DNA from: JAPEKQ01 sp964487295
Lineage (GTDB): Bacteria; Joyebacterota; Joyebacteria; Joyebacterales; Joyebacteraceae
NCBI GenBank assembly: GCA_964487295.1
Contig: CAZAQL010000120.1
Coordinates: 1 to 7,627, forward strand
Length of the DNA: 7,627 bases
Reading direction: 5' to 3'
Made by a program: the position numbers and the translations under genes. The notes below the pieces were generated by a model that saw only the letters and a list, made by a program, of their open reading frames with translations, was not told the DNA's origin and did not search any database. Below, in pieces: positions 1 through 7,080 of the stretch (within the stretch, counting starts at the first letter, position 1; every line of letters starts with the position of its first letter).

Positions 1-1
1 G

Positions 2-940
2 ATCTACGAAGACGTGATCTATGAAAACGCCGTGCGCAATCATCTGACCCACGACCTCGTGGTCATCCACGATCCCCAACCGCTTCCCATGATCGCCCAT
101 TACAAACGGAAAGGCCCCTGGATCTGGCGGTGCCACATCGACGCGAGCCGCCCGCATCGCGCTGTCTGGAAGCACCTCAGGGAGTACGTCCGAGAGTACG
201 ACGCGAGTGTCTTCTCGCTGCCGGACTTCGCGCAGCGGCTCCCGCACTGGCAGTACATCATCCCACCGAGCATCGATCCGCTGAGCGACAAGAACGTCGA
301 TCTGCCGGCCGATGAGATCGACGCGGTCTGTGAACGCCACGGGATCGACAGGTCGCGAAGACTCGCGGTGCAGGTCTCGCGGTTCGACTGGTTCAAGGAT
401 CCGGTCGGAGTCATCGAGGCGTTCCGGCTCGCGCGGAAGCAGTGCCCGGACCTCCAGCTCGTACTCGCGGGAGGCACGGCGACCGATGACCCGGAGGGGG
501 CGGCCGTGCTCGAAGCGGTCGAGACCGCCGCGAACGGAGACCCCGACATCCACATCCTCCTGCTCCCCCCTGACGCGCACCGCGAGATCAACGCCCTGCA
601 GCGCGCGGCCGACGTCGTCCTCCAGAAATCGACGCGCGAGGGGTTCGGCCTGACGGTCACCGAGGCGCTCTGGAAGGGCAAGCCCGTCATCGGCGGCAAC
701 GCTGGCGGCATCCGTCTTCAGGTCATCGACTACCACACGGGATTCCTCGTCTCGACGCCGGAGGGCGCGGCGCTCAGGATGTGCTATCTTCTCCAGCGCC
801 CCGACCGGCTCGAACGTATGGGCGGGAAGGCCAGGGAGTTCGTCCGCGAGAACTTCCTCCTGACGCGCCACCTGCGGGAGTACCTGACGGCCATGGTGGC
901 CCTCACCACCGGAATGCGGGACCGGATCGAGCTGGCATGA
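2..940 (+). CDS. treT: GT4 glycosyltransferase, trehalose synthase (TreT)-like, 5'-truncated
   Basis: This is a retaining GT-B glycosyltransferase of family GT4. By resemblance to archaeal TreT it should transfer glucose from an NDP-glucose to free glucose, giving trehalose, in the cytoplasm. The reading frame is open to the left edge, so the GTG at 14 is probably internal; TreT proteins are about 400 residues and roughly 100 N-terminal residues are missing. Counting from that GTG, visible motifs are HDPQPLP (19-25), WIWRCHID (36-43), PPSIDPLSDKN (84-94), VSRFDWFKDP (121-130), DDPEG (158-162), and the GT4 donor-site signature EGFGLTVTEALWKGKPVIGG (209-228) with its two glutamates E209 and E217. 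The RCHID and PPSIDPLS blocks recall TreT rather than a generic GT4. The stop overlaps the otsB start as ATGA, implying translational coupling in a trehalose operon. A related GT4 with another acceptor is the main alternative. The family call is firm; the exact substrate is inferred from motifs and neighbours. Confidence 0.8.
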   Translation: MYEDVIYENAVRNHLTHDLVVIHDPQPLPMIAHYKRKGPWIWRCHIDASRPHRAVWKHLREYVREYDASVFSLPDFAQRLPHWQYIIPPSIDPLSDKNVDLPADEIDAVCERHGIDRSRRLAVQVSRFDWFKDPVGVIEAFRLARKQCPDLQLVLAGGTATDDPEGAAVLEAVETAANGDPDIHILLLPPDAHREINALQRAADVVLQKSTREGFGLTVTEALWKGKPVIGGNAGGIRLQVIDYHTGFLVSTPEGAALRMCYLLQRPDRLERMGGKAREFVRENFLLTRHLREYLTAMVALTTGMRDRIELA

Positions 941-1752
941 CGGACGCGATCGCAGAGACACCTCACGTCTCGGAGCTCGACGGCTTCTGGGAGCGCCTTG
1001 CCGTCGCTCAAAGCCCCATGCTCTTCCTCGACTATGACGGGACGCTTGCGCCCTTCGTGGTCGACCGCATGCAGGCGTTCCCGCTCGATGGGATCACGGA
1101 GACGCTCCGCGCGATCCGGGCCGCCGGGACGGAGCTCGCGGTCGTCACGGGCCGCCCGATCGCGGAGCTGCTTAAGCTCCTCGGCGACCTCGCGGTCCCG
1201 ATCGCCGGGAGCCAGGGGGTCGAGTTCCGCCATCCGGACGGCCGGTGGTTCACGATGCTCCCCACCGCGGCTCAATGCGCTCGCCTCATCACCGCCGAGG
1301 CGGAGGCGCTCGAGTTCGCCCCGCGCGACCGCGTCGAACGGAAACCGGCAAGCGTCGCGCTGCATACACGGGGTCTTACGCCGCCTGTCGCCGACGCCAT
1401 GGAGAGGGCTGTCTGCGGCCTCTGGACCGAGGGCGCGGCCGACAGCGGTCTCGAGTGTCGCTCGTTCCTGGGCGGCGTCGAGCTCAGACTCGACGACGTA
1501 ACGAAGGGTACGGCGGTGAGAACGCTCCTCGAAGAACGACCGGACGTCGACATCGTCGTCTACATCGGGGACGATCCGACCGACGAGGACGCGTTCAGAG
1601 CGCTCGATGGTCGAGGCACGTCGATTCGCGTCGGCAACACGACCACGCCGACGTGCGCGGACGCGATGCTCATGGATGTGCCCGACGTGCGGCGTTTTCT
1701 GGTACAGTGGCTCGAGACGGTCAGAGACCAACGCGCCCGCAAGGAGTCGTGA
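937..1752 (+). CDS. otsB: Trehalose-6-phosphate phosphatase
   Basis: This HAD-superfamily phosphatase hydrolyses trehalose-6-phosphate to trehalose, the second step of the OtsA/OtsB route, in the cytoplasm. At 271 residues it has the usual OtsB length. HAD motif I is LDYDGTLAPF (31-40), with nucleophile D32 and general acid D34. Motif II is VVTGR (69-73), followed by the family block around GSQGVEFR (91-98). The cap region carries RKPASVALH (135-143). Motif III/IV is VTKG with K190 and GDDPTDEDAF (211-220), where acidic residues bind magnesium. The chosen ATG at 937 overlaps the stop of the upstream glycosyltransferase (ATGA). There is no strong Shine-Dalgarno site in front of it, so translation likely depends on ribosomes finishing the upstream gene. 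The frame is open further upstream, but that part overlaps the glycosyltransferase and does not resemble OtsB. All catalytic motifs are intact. Confidence 0.95.
   Translation: MTDAIAETPHVSELDGFWERLAVAQSPMLFLDYDGTLAPFVVDRMQAFPLDGITETLRAIRAAGTELAVVTGRPIAELLKLLGDLAVPIAGSQGVEFRHPDGRWFTMLPTAAQCARLITAEAEALEFAPRDRVERKPASVALHTRGLTPPVADAMERAVCGLWTEGAADSGLECRSFLGGVELRLDDVTKGTAVRTLLEERPDVDIVVYIGDDPTDEDAFRALDGRGTSIRVGNTTTPTCADAMLMDVPDVRRFLVQWLETVRDQRARKES
1741..1746 (+). promoter_or_regulatory. Ribosome binding site of otsA
   Basis: AAGGAG lies 8 bases before the ATG at 1755, inside the last codons of otsB. It supports this ATG over the in-frame upstream start codons, which would run deep into otsB. Confidence 0.75.
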
Positions 1753-1754
1753 AC

Positions 1755-3272
1755 ATGTCTGAGAGGAACCGGCACATCGTCGTCGTTTCCAACCGGCTGC
1801 CGGTCGTCCTCTCCCGAGGCGAGGACGGCTGGAACATCGAGCCGGGGACCGGCGGACTTGTCACCGCGCTCGCGCCGGTGCTGCGCGACCGGGGGGGCAC
1901 GTGGATCGGCTGGCCGGGCAACGCCGGCGGCGGCGACGTGACCGAGGCGCTCGATTCGCTCGCCGGGCAGGTGGGCTACTCGCTCGTGCCGGTGACGCTG
2001 AGCGCCGAGGAGGTCCAGCAGCACTACCGCGGGTTCTCCAACGAGATCATCTGGCCGCTCTTCCACGACCTCCAGTCCCACTGTAATTTCGATCCCTCCT
2101 ACTGGACGACGTACAAGGAGGTCAATCGGCGGTTCGCCGAGGTCATCATGCGGACCGCGGGCAGTGATGCGTTCGTCTGGCTGCACGACTACCACCTCAT
2201 GCTCACCGCGAAGTACCTGCGGCAGATGGGCTTCAAGGGGAAGATCGGGTTCTTCCTTCACATCCCCTTCCCGTCGCTCGACATGTTCCTTCGCCTCCCC
2301 TGGCGCGCCGAGGTTCTGTCGGCGCTGACGGACTGTGACCTCATCGGGTTCCAGACGATGCGCGACCGCCGCAACTTCGTGCACTGCATCCGCGCGATCC
2401 TCGGCGGCGCCAGTTACTGCGGCCGCGGCCAGGTCTGCGGGTTGACCATGGAGCACCGCGAGTTCCGGATCGGCGCGTTCCCCATCAGCATCGACTTCCA
2501 GTACTTCGCCGATCGGGCCGAGAGCGAGGCGGTCGCCGAGTGCGCGTGGCAGATCCACGCGAACCTCCCCGACCGGCAGCTCGTGCTCGGCGTCGACCGG
2601 CTCGACTACAGCAAGGGGATCCCGCATCGCATCGACGCCTTCGGTCGTCTCCTCGAGCGTCATCCGGAGTGGCAGAACCGCGTGTCGCTCGTGCAGATCG
2701 TCGTTCCCAGCCGTCGCGGTATTCCCGAGTACGAGCAGCTCAAGACGCAGATCGAGCGCCTCGTCGGTGAGGTCAACGGGCGGTTCACGCAGCGGACCGG
2801 CTGGGTGCCCATCCACTACATCTACCGGCCACTCGATCAGACCGAGCTCATCGCCTACTACCGGACGGCCGAGATCGCGCTGCTGACCCCCCTCAAGGAC
2901 GGCATGAACCTCGTGGCGAAGGAGTACTGCGCCGCGAGCACTGAGGAGCTGGGCGTTCTCATCCTGAGCGAGTTCGCGGGCGCGGCGGCCGAGCTCGGCA
3001 AGGCCGCACTGCTGGTCAATCCGCACGACGTCGTTGGGATCGCAGAGGCTCTTCACGAGGCGCTCGAGATGCCGCGCGACGACCGGCGAGTGAGAATGCG
3101 GAGCATGCGCCAGGCCGTAAGGCGGCACGATGTCTTCTGGTGGGTCGATTCGTTCCTTCGCGCGGCCTTCGCGAAGGACCTGAGCAGCTTTCCGATCATC
3201 GACGAACTCCCGACACACAGCCACCCGTCCTCGGCGTCCGGCCCGGCGGAGCCCGGCGACGACTCTCATTGA
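1755..3272 (+). CDS. otsA: Trehalose-6-phosphate synthase
   Basis: This GT20 retaining glycosyltransferase (GT-B fold) makes trehalose-6-phosphate from UDP-glucose and glucose-6-phosphate. The 505-residue product slightly exceeds the usual 450-490. Family motifs run in order: VVVSNRLPVV (9-18, with R14), GTGGLVTAL (31-39), YWTTYKEVN (116-124), WLHDYHLML (142-150, acceptor-site D145), FFLHIPFPS (166-174), DLIGFQT (195-201), FPISID (242-247), GVDRLDYSKG (279-288, phosphate-contacting R282 and K287), LKDGMNLVAKEY (380-391, acidic D382 and E390) and GVLILSEFAG (400-409). All positions needed for donor and acceptor binding appear intact. The start is set by the Shine-Dalgarno site at 1741-1746 and by the conserved N-terminal strand. 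Residues from about 485 are a polar Ser/Pro/Gly/Asp/His-rich tail outside the catalytic fold. The gene lies 2 bases after otsB, so synthase and phosphatase are co-expressed. Glucosylglycerol-phosphate synthase is a GT20 relative, but the VDRLDYSKG and FPISID blocks favour the trehalose enzyme. Confidence 0.95.
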   Translation: MSERNRHIVVVSNRLPVVLSRGEDGWNIEPGTGGLVTALAPVLRDRGGTWIGWPGNAGGGDVTEALDSLAGQVGYSLVPVTLSAEEVQQHYRGFSNEIIWPLFHDLQSHCNFDPSYWTTYKEVNRRFAEVIMRTAGSDAFVWLHDYHLMLTAKYLRQMGFKGKIGFFLHIPFPSLDMFLRLPWRAEVLSALTDCDLIGFQTMRDRRNFVHCIRAILGGASYCGRGQVCGLTMEHREFRIGAFPISIDFQYFADRAESEAVAECAWQIHANLPDRQLVLGVDRLDYSKGIPHRIDAFGRLLERHPEWQNRVSLVQIVVPSRRGIPEYEQLKTQIERLVGEVNGRFTQRTGWVPIHYIYRPLDQTELIAYYRTAEIALLTPLKDGMNLVAKEYCAASTEELGVLILSEFAGAAAELGKAALLVNPHDVVGIAEALHEALEMPRDDRRVRMRSMRQAVRRHDVFWWVDSFLRAAFAKDLSSFPIIDELPTHSHPSSASGPAEPGDDSH

Positions 3273-3274
3273 AT

Positions 3275-3279
3275 GGAGG
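3275..3279 (+). promoter_or_regulatory. Ribosome binding site of the TPR lipoprotein gene
   Basis: GGAGG sits 7 bases before the ATG at 3287, in the 14-base gap after the otsA stop. It fixes the lipoprotein start directly ahead of a signal peptide and gives this gene its own strong translation start. Confidence 0.8.
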
Positions 3280-3286
3280 TTCCACC

Positions 3287-4273
3287 ATGACAGCGAGCCC
3301 GAACGCGCGACTGCTGATCGCGGCGCTGGCGCTCCTCGTCGCTCTCGCCGGATGCTCGGGCGAGGGCGGAAGCAGGTTCGCCGACCGCATCGCCGAAGCG
3401 GACAGCGTCTTCTCGAACCGCCAGTACGCGCAGGCAGGCGAGCTCTTCGAACTGATCGCGAACGACGCCGAGGCCGCGGGCGACGACTCCGCGTTCGCCG
3501 AGGCGGCCTCCATGCGCGCCAGAGCTCTGCTCCAGACAGGGGATCGCGAGACCGGCCGCGAGTGGCTCGAACGGGCTGCGGCCGTCGCGAGCACGGAGGA
3601 TCCTCCCGGCTGGTCCCGCTATCTCGCCGTGCGGGGGCGCTTCGAGTGGACGAACAAGGAGCAGGAGACCGCGACTGAGACGTTCAAGGAGCTCTACGAC
3701 TACTGCGAGGCCAACGAACTCTACGAGAGAGCCGTCGACGCGACGCACATGATCGCCATCGTCGCTCCGTCCGAGGAGCGCTTCGAGTGGTCGCGCAAGG
3801 GAATCGCGATGGCCGAGGCCGGCGAACTCACCGGCTGGCTGGGCCCGCTGTGGAACAACATGGGCTGGGACTACGTGGACGCCGGGGAGTACGACCGGGG
3901 TCTCGAGGCGCTCGAGAGGGCGCGCGAGTACCACTACAAGAGCGGCGAGGATCTGCCCAGGCTCATCGCGGACTACTCGGTCGCCCACGTCAAGAGGCTT
4001 CGCGGTGATCTCGATGTCGCGGAAGAGGAGATGCAGGCGACGCTCGACCTCGCCACGCGGATGCGCGACGAGGGACACGGGGACGCGCTCGAGTGGATGG
4101 GCTTCAGCCGCTGGGATCTCGGCGAGATCGCCGTCGCCGAGGGCGACGCGGCGCGGGGCCTCGAGCTCATGCGAACCGCTCTCAAGGAGCTCGAGCAGGC
4201 CGGCATGCGTCGGTGGGACCCCGACGGCTGGCAGGAGAAGCAGTGGCGGATCACCGAGGTGTCGGAGGGATGA
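3287..4273 (+). CDS. TPR-repeat lipoprotein of unknown function
   Basis: The product is a 328-residue lipoprotein. A short N-terminus (ARLL) is followed by a hydrophobic stretch, IAALALLVAL (11-20), and the lipobox LAGC, so Cys23 should be lipidated after signal peptidase II cleavage. Ser at +2 would favour the outer membrane by the enterobacterial rule, though that rule may not hold here. The mature part is almost entirely alpha-helical with tandem TPR-like helical pairs: about 31-60, 67-100, 109-158, a canonical TPR around NNMGWDYVDAGEYDRGLEAL (190-209), then 222-255 and 268-305. It has no catalytic motif. TPR proteins of this kind act as periplasmic scaffolds, so a protein-binding role at the inner face of the outer membrane is an inference. 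The stop overlaps the start of the aminotransferase gene (ATGA), which ties the two genes together more closely than to otsA. The specific partner is unknown. Confidence 0.85.
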   Translation: MTASPNARLLIAALALLVALAGCSGEGGSRFADRIAEADSVFSNRQYAQAGELFELIANDAEAAGDDSAFAEAASMRARALLQTGDRETGREWLERAAAVASTEDPPGWSRYLAVRGRFEWTNKEQETATETFKELYDYCEANELYERAVDATHMIAIVAPSEERFEWSRKGIAMAEAGELTGWLGPLWNNMGWDYVDAGEYDRGLEALERAREYHYKSGEDLPRLIADYSVAHVKRLRGDLDVAEEEMQATLDLATRMRDEGHGDALEWMGFSRWDLGEIAVAEGDAARGLELMRTALKELEQAGMRRWDPDGWQEKQWRITEVSEG

Positions 4274-5481
4274 TCGACCGGACGGGACCCGGGGGAAGCC
4301 GGCACGCGCGACACTGGGGACTCGACCCGGCGGTCACCTTTCTCAATCACGGGTCGTTCGGCGCCTGCCCGAGGCCCGTCCTCGAAAGACAGGCGGCCTG
4401 GCGCGAACGGGTCGAGCAACAGCCGCTTGCCTTCTTCGTCCGGGACATCGAGGAGCCGTACGACGACTCACGCGCAGAGCTGGCGCGCTTCGTCGGCGTG
4501 GACGCGGAGGACCTCGTGTTCGTCCCGAACGCCACGACCGGCGTGAGCACGGTCCTGCGGTCGCTCTCGTTCGAGCCCGGCGACGAGCTTCTGACGACGT
4601 CCCACGAGTACAACGCCTGCAGGAACGCGCTCGACTTCGTCGCCGAACGGTCGGGGGCGACCGTGGTCACGGTCGACCTTCCGTTCCCGATCGAGTCGCC
4701 GGCGGCGGCCGTGGAGGCGATCGTCGCGCGCGTCACGCCCCGGACGAGGCTGGGGCTCTTCGATCACATCACGAGTCTGACGGGCATGGTCATGCCCGTC
4801 GCGGAGATCGTGCGCGAGATGAGCGACCGCGGCGTCGACACGATGGTCGACGGGGCCCACGCCCCCGGCATGGTCCCGCTCGACATCGAAAGCATCGGAC
4901 CGACCTACTACACCGGGAACTGCCACAAGTGGTTGTGCGCTCCCAAGGGCGCGGCGCTCCTCTACGTGCGGCGTGACCGCCAGGACCGCATCCGGCCGCT
5001 GACGATCAGCCACGGCGCCAACTCGACGCGGACCGACCGGTCGCGCTTCTGGCTTGAGTTCGATTGGACGGGAACCCGCGACGTGACGGCGTACCTGTGC
5101 GTCGGCGAGTGCATCCGTTTCCTCGGCGGGCTGCTCCCCGGCGGGTGGGACGAGCTGATGGAGGCCAATCGGGGCCTCGCTCTCGAGGCCCGGCGGGTGC
5201 TGTGCGAGCGGCTCGGGGCCGAACCGCCCTGCCCCGACGCGATGATCGGCACGCTCGCGAGCGTGCCCCTCGGCAGGGGCGACTATCGTTTCGAGACCAC
5301 GGCGCTCGCCTTCGACCCCATCGAGGAGGCGCTCCGGAACGAGTACGGCATCGAGGTCCCCGTGCTCGCCGTCCCCGGCGGCCCCGGGAGCATTCTCAGG
5401 ATCTCCGCGCAGATCTACAACCGCATCGAGCAGTACGAATACCTCGCCGACGCCATCCTTGAGATCAGAGCTCGAAGCTGA
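4270..5481 (+). CDS. Class V PLP-dependent aminotransferase-fold enzyme, isopenicillin N epimerase-like
   Basis: This is a cytoplasmic fold-type I PLP enzyme of aminotransferase class V, 403 residues, full length for the group. It begins with the FLNHGSFGACPRPV block (24-37) typical of isopenicillin N epimerase-like proteins. Next come FVRDIEEPYDDSRAELA (56-72), the phosphate-binding NATTG (87-91), TSHEYNAC (110-117, with H112 expected near the cofactor ring), HITSLTGMVMPV (166-177), VDGAHAPG (193-200, D194 to the pyridine nitrogen), and the Schiff-base lysine K220 in GNCHKW. WTGTRDV (266-272) and LRISAQIYN (376-384, R377 expected to bind substrate carboxylate) complete the site. Members of this family include epimerases, cysteine desulfurases and other lyases; no beta-lactam or ergothioneine gene is visible, so the substrate is unknown. 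The ATG overlaps the lipoprotein stop. GGAGG is only one base before it, but GAGGT at 4256-4260 is well spaced. The last 17 bases overlap the convergent hydrolase gene. Confidence 0.88.
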   Translation: MIDRTGPGGSRHARHWGLDPAVTFLNHGSFGACPRPVLERQAAWRERVEQQPLAFFVRDIEEPYDDSRAELARFVGVDAEDLVFVPNATTGVSTVLRSLSFEPGDELLTTSHEYNACRNALDFVAERSGATVVTVDLPFPIESPAAAVEAIVARVTPRTRLGLFDHITSLTGMVMPVAEIVREMSDRGVDTMVDGAHAPGMVPLDIESIGPTYYTGNCHKWLCAPKGAALLYVRRDRQDRIRPLTISHGANSTRTDRSRFWLEFDWTGTRDVTAYLCVGECIRFLGGLLPGGWDELMEANRGLALEARRVLCERLGAEPPCPDAMIGTLASVPLGRGDYRFETTALAFDPIEEALRNEYGIEVPVLAVPGGPGSILRISAQIYNRIEQYEYLADAILEIRARS

Positions 5482-7078
5482 GCCGGGCCGCGCAGAGCAT
5501 CGCGCGGTCGCGACGCTCAAGGAAGTCCCGCAGCGTGTACTCGACGTCCGGCTCGACCACGGCGTCGTGCAGGACCCTCTCTCCCACCGTGACGATCACC
5601 GGCTCGTCCATGTTGAACAGCTCGGGGTAGACGTAGACGCTGAACGCCCCGAGGGCGGACGGGCTGACGCTCACGCGATTGCCCGAGACGCTCGCGCGGA
5701 CCGCTGCGCTCGGGCGCTCGCGCTTGAAGACGTTGTAGTACCCGACGGGATCCAGCTCGCCGTCGAGGGTCAGCGTCTCGCCGTCTCGCTCGACCTCGAG
5801 CATAAACCCGTCGCCGCGCGCGAGCGTCGACTTGAACGCGTCGAGGTCGTCGAGCGAGCGGATCTCCGTCCAGGCCGAGCCGGTCTCGCCGTCGGCCGGA
5901 CGCCCGCCCCGCACGATGAGGTCGCCGGCGGCGAGCCCCATGCGGACCGCCGGGTAGTCGCCGTCCGACAGCCCATCGACGAGCACGCCGTCACCGCCCT
6001 CCGATGCCTCCCAGTCGGGGTGGAATCCGAAGGTGATCCTGTCGTCGACGAGCACCGCGTTCCGGTCCCGGTGCCACCGGGCCGTCCTCTCGGGCGCGTA
6101 CGCATCGATCGAGAGCCAGCGACAGCGCCCGAAGAGCTCGCCGGTCGCCTCCCACTCGATCGACGGCGGGAACGGGTCGCGCGGATGCCGCTCGAGGAAG
6201 TCGCCGATAAGCGGGACCTCGCTCTCGGCGAACGGATCCATGTCGTGCTCGCCCGCGAGCTCCCGGTAGAGGATGTCCGCTCCGGCCGCCTGCGCCATCT
6301 CGATGGTGCCGCGCATCTTCTCCGACGCGTAGAGCCCGTCCTCGAACGTCGTCGTCGCGTAGACGGGCACGGCCGCCATGTTCCTCGCGAAGGTCGGCTG
6401 ATCGCCGTCGAGACTGCCGACGCCGATGTGACCGTTGAGCGAGACGATGGCGGCGTAGTCGGTCGGCATCGTCATGGCGAAGAAGAACCCGGCGGACGCG
6501 CCGTCCGAGAAGCCCGCCATGTAGACACGGTCGTCGTCGATGTGAAACTCGCGTTTGACCTCGCGGACGAGGTTCTCGATGTTCGCGATGCCGACCTCGT
6601 CCCACCACGTGGCGTCGATCTGGCCGAACGGGAGCAGCGCGAACCACCCGCGGTCGCGCGCAAGCCCGACGAAGTGACTCTCGGCGGCGTATTCCAGGGG
6701 ATCCTCGATGAGCGTCGCCCGGCCCACGCCGCCGTGAAGTACCACCAGAAGCGGTGTCGGCGTGCTCGGGTCGTGGTCCGAAGGGGGCACGAGCACCCAC
6801 GGGCGCTCGACCCCGTCGACGCAGACGGTGGTCCGCAGCTCGGCGTCGCCCGAGACGAACGCATCGGCCGGCGACCATTCGCGGATGACCTCGACGACCT
6901 CGTGCCACGGCGGCTCGGCCTCGATCACGCGACCGATGAGATCCTCCCTCTCCTCCGCGCTCCCTGCGGCCAGCAACGCTTCGAGTTCGTCCGCCCACCC
7001 CGCGTCGTCTGCGAGACAGCATGGAGTCCACGCTGCCACCACGACGACGGCGATCGCAACAAGCGCTGTTCCCTTCAC
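5465..7078 (-). CDS. Secreted alpha/beta-hydrolase (PHB depolymerase/esterase-like) with PDZ-like domain
   Basis: The product is a 537-residue exported protein. Residues 1-23 form a signal peptide: a lysine, a hydrophobic core, and a likely signal peptidase I site after CLA. Residues 85-300 look like a serine hydrolase of the polyhydroxybutyrate-depolymerase/esterase type: oxyanion motif LHGG (114-117), nucleophile elbow GFSDG (189-193, Ser191), a likely acid at D247 in FEDG, and a likely histidine at H278 in GEHD. Residues 345-442 resemble a PDZ domain, with GDGVLVDGLSDGDYPAVRMG (362-381) leading to GLAAGDLIVRGGRP (381-394) and LMLEVERDG-like strands at 426-433. Residues 445-537 form a further module with FNMDEPVIVTVGERVLHD (488-505). 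The GTG at 7078 is chosen because GGAGG lies 5 bases before it and the signal peptide follows directly; a GTG at 7084 is less likely. It starts 2 bases after the upstream transporter-like gene. The natural substrate, polyester, peptide or carbohydrate ester, cannot be told. Confidence 0.85.
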   Translation of the reverse strand: MKGTALVAIAVVVVAAWTPCCLADDAGWADELEALLAAGSAEEREDLIGRVIEAEPPWHEVVEVIREWSPADAFVSGDAELRTTVCVDGVERPWVLVPPSDHDPSTPTPLLVVLHGGVGRATLIEDPLEYAAESHFVGLARDRGWFALLPFGQIDATWWDEVGIANIENLVREVKREFHIDDDRVYMAGFSDGASAGFFFAMTMPTDYAAIVSLNGHIGVGSLDGDQPTFARNMAAVPVYATTTFEDGLYASEKMRGTIEMAQAAGADILYRELAGEHDMDPFAESEVPLIGDFLERHPRDPFPPSIEWEATGELFGRCRWLSIDAYAPERTARWHRDRNAVLVDDRITFGFHPDWEASEGGDGVLVDGLSDGDYPAVRMGLAAGDLIVRGGRPADGETGSAWTEIRSLDDLDAFKSTLARGDGFMLEVERDGETLTLDGELDPVGYYNVFKRERPSAAVRASVSGNRVSVSPSALGAFSVYVYPELFNMDEPVIVTVGERVLHDAVVEPDVEYTLRDFLERRDRAMLCAARLSFEL

Positions 7079-7080
7079 GG

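Noticed and set aside
784..1731. 315-codon minus-strand frame opposite otsB
   Set aside because: OtsB on the other strand has every HAD motif; this frame is an Arg/Glu-rich shadow.
1560..3269. 569-codon open frame on the minus strand opposite otsA
   Set aside because: It is exactly opposite a gene with all GT20 motifs, is rich in Arg, Glu, Val and Leu as expected for the antisense of GC-rich codons, and shows no recognisable domain.
1755..3272. Assignment of the GT20 gene as glucosylglycerol-phosphate synthase
   Set aside because: Some blocks (PFPS, LPWR, VLILSEFAG) are shared with that enzyme, but the VDRLDYSKG and FPISID motifs and the adjoining otsB favour trehalose-6-phosphate synthase.
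5375..5392. GC-rich inverted repeat near the aminotransferase 3' end, considered as a terminator for the minus-strand hydrolase
   Set aside because: It is a 5-bp stem of C/G only, without a T tract in the minus direction, and encodes the conserved PGGPGS loop of the enzyme.
5488..5507. GC hairpin (CCGCGC, 8-base loop, GCGCGG) just after the aminotransferase stop, considered as a terminator
   Set aside because: The stem is only 6 bp, lacks a following T run, and lies inside hydrolase coding sequence; such short inverted repeats are expected by chance in DNA this GC-rich.
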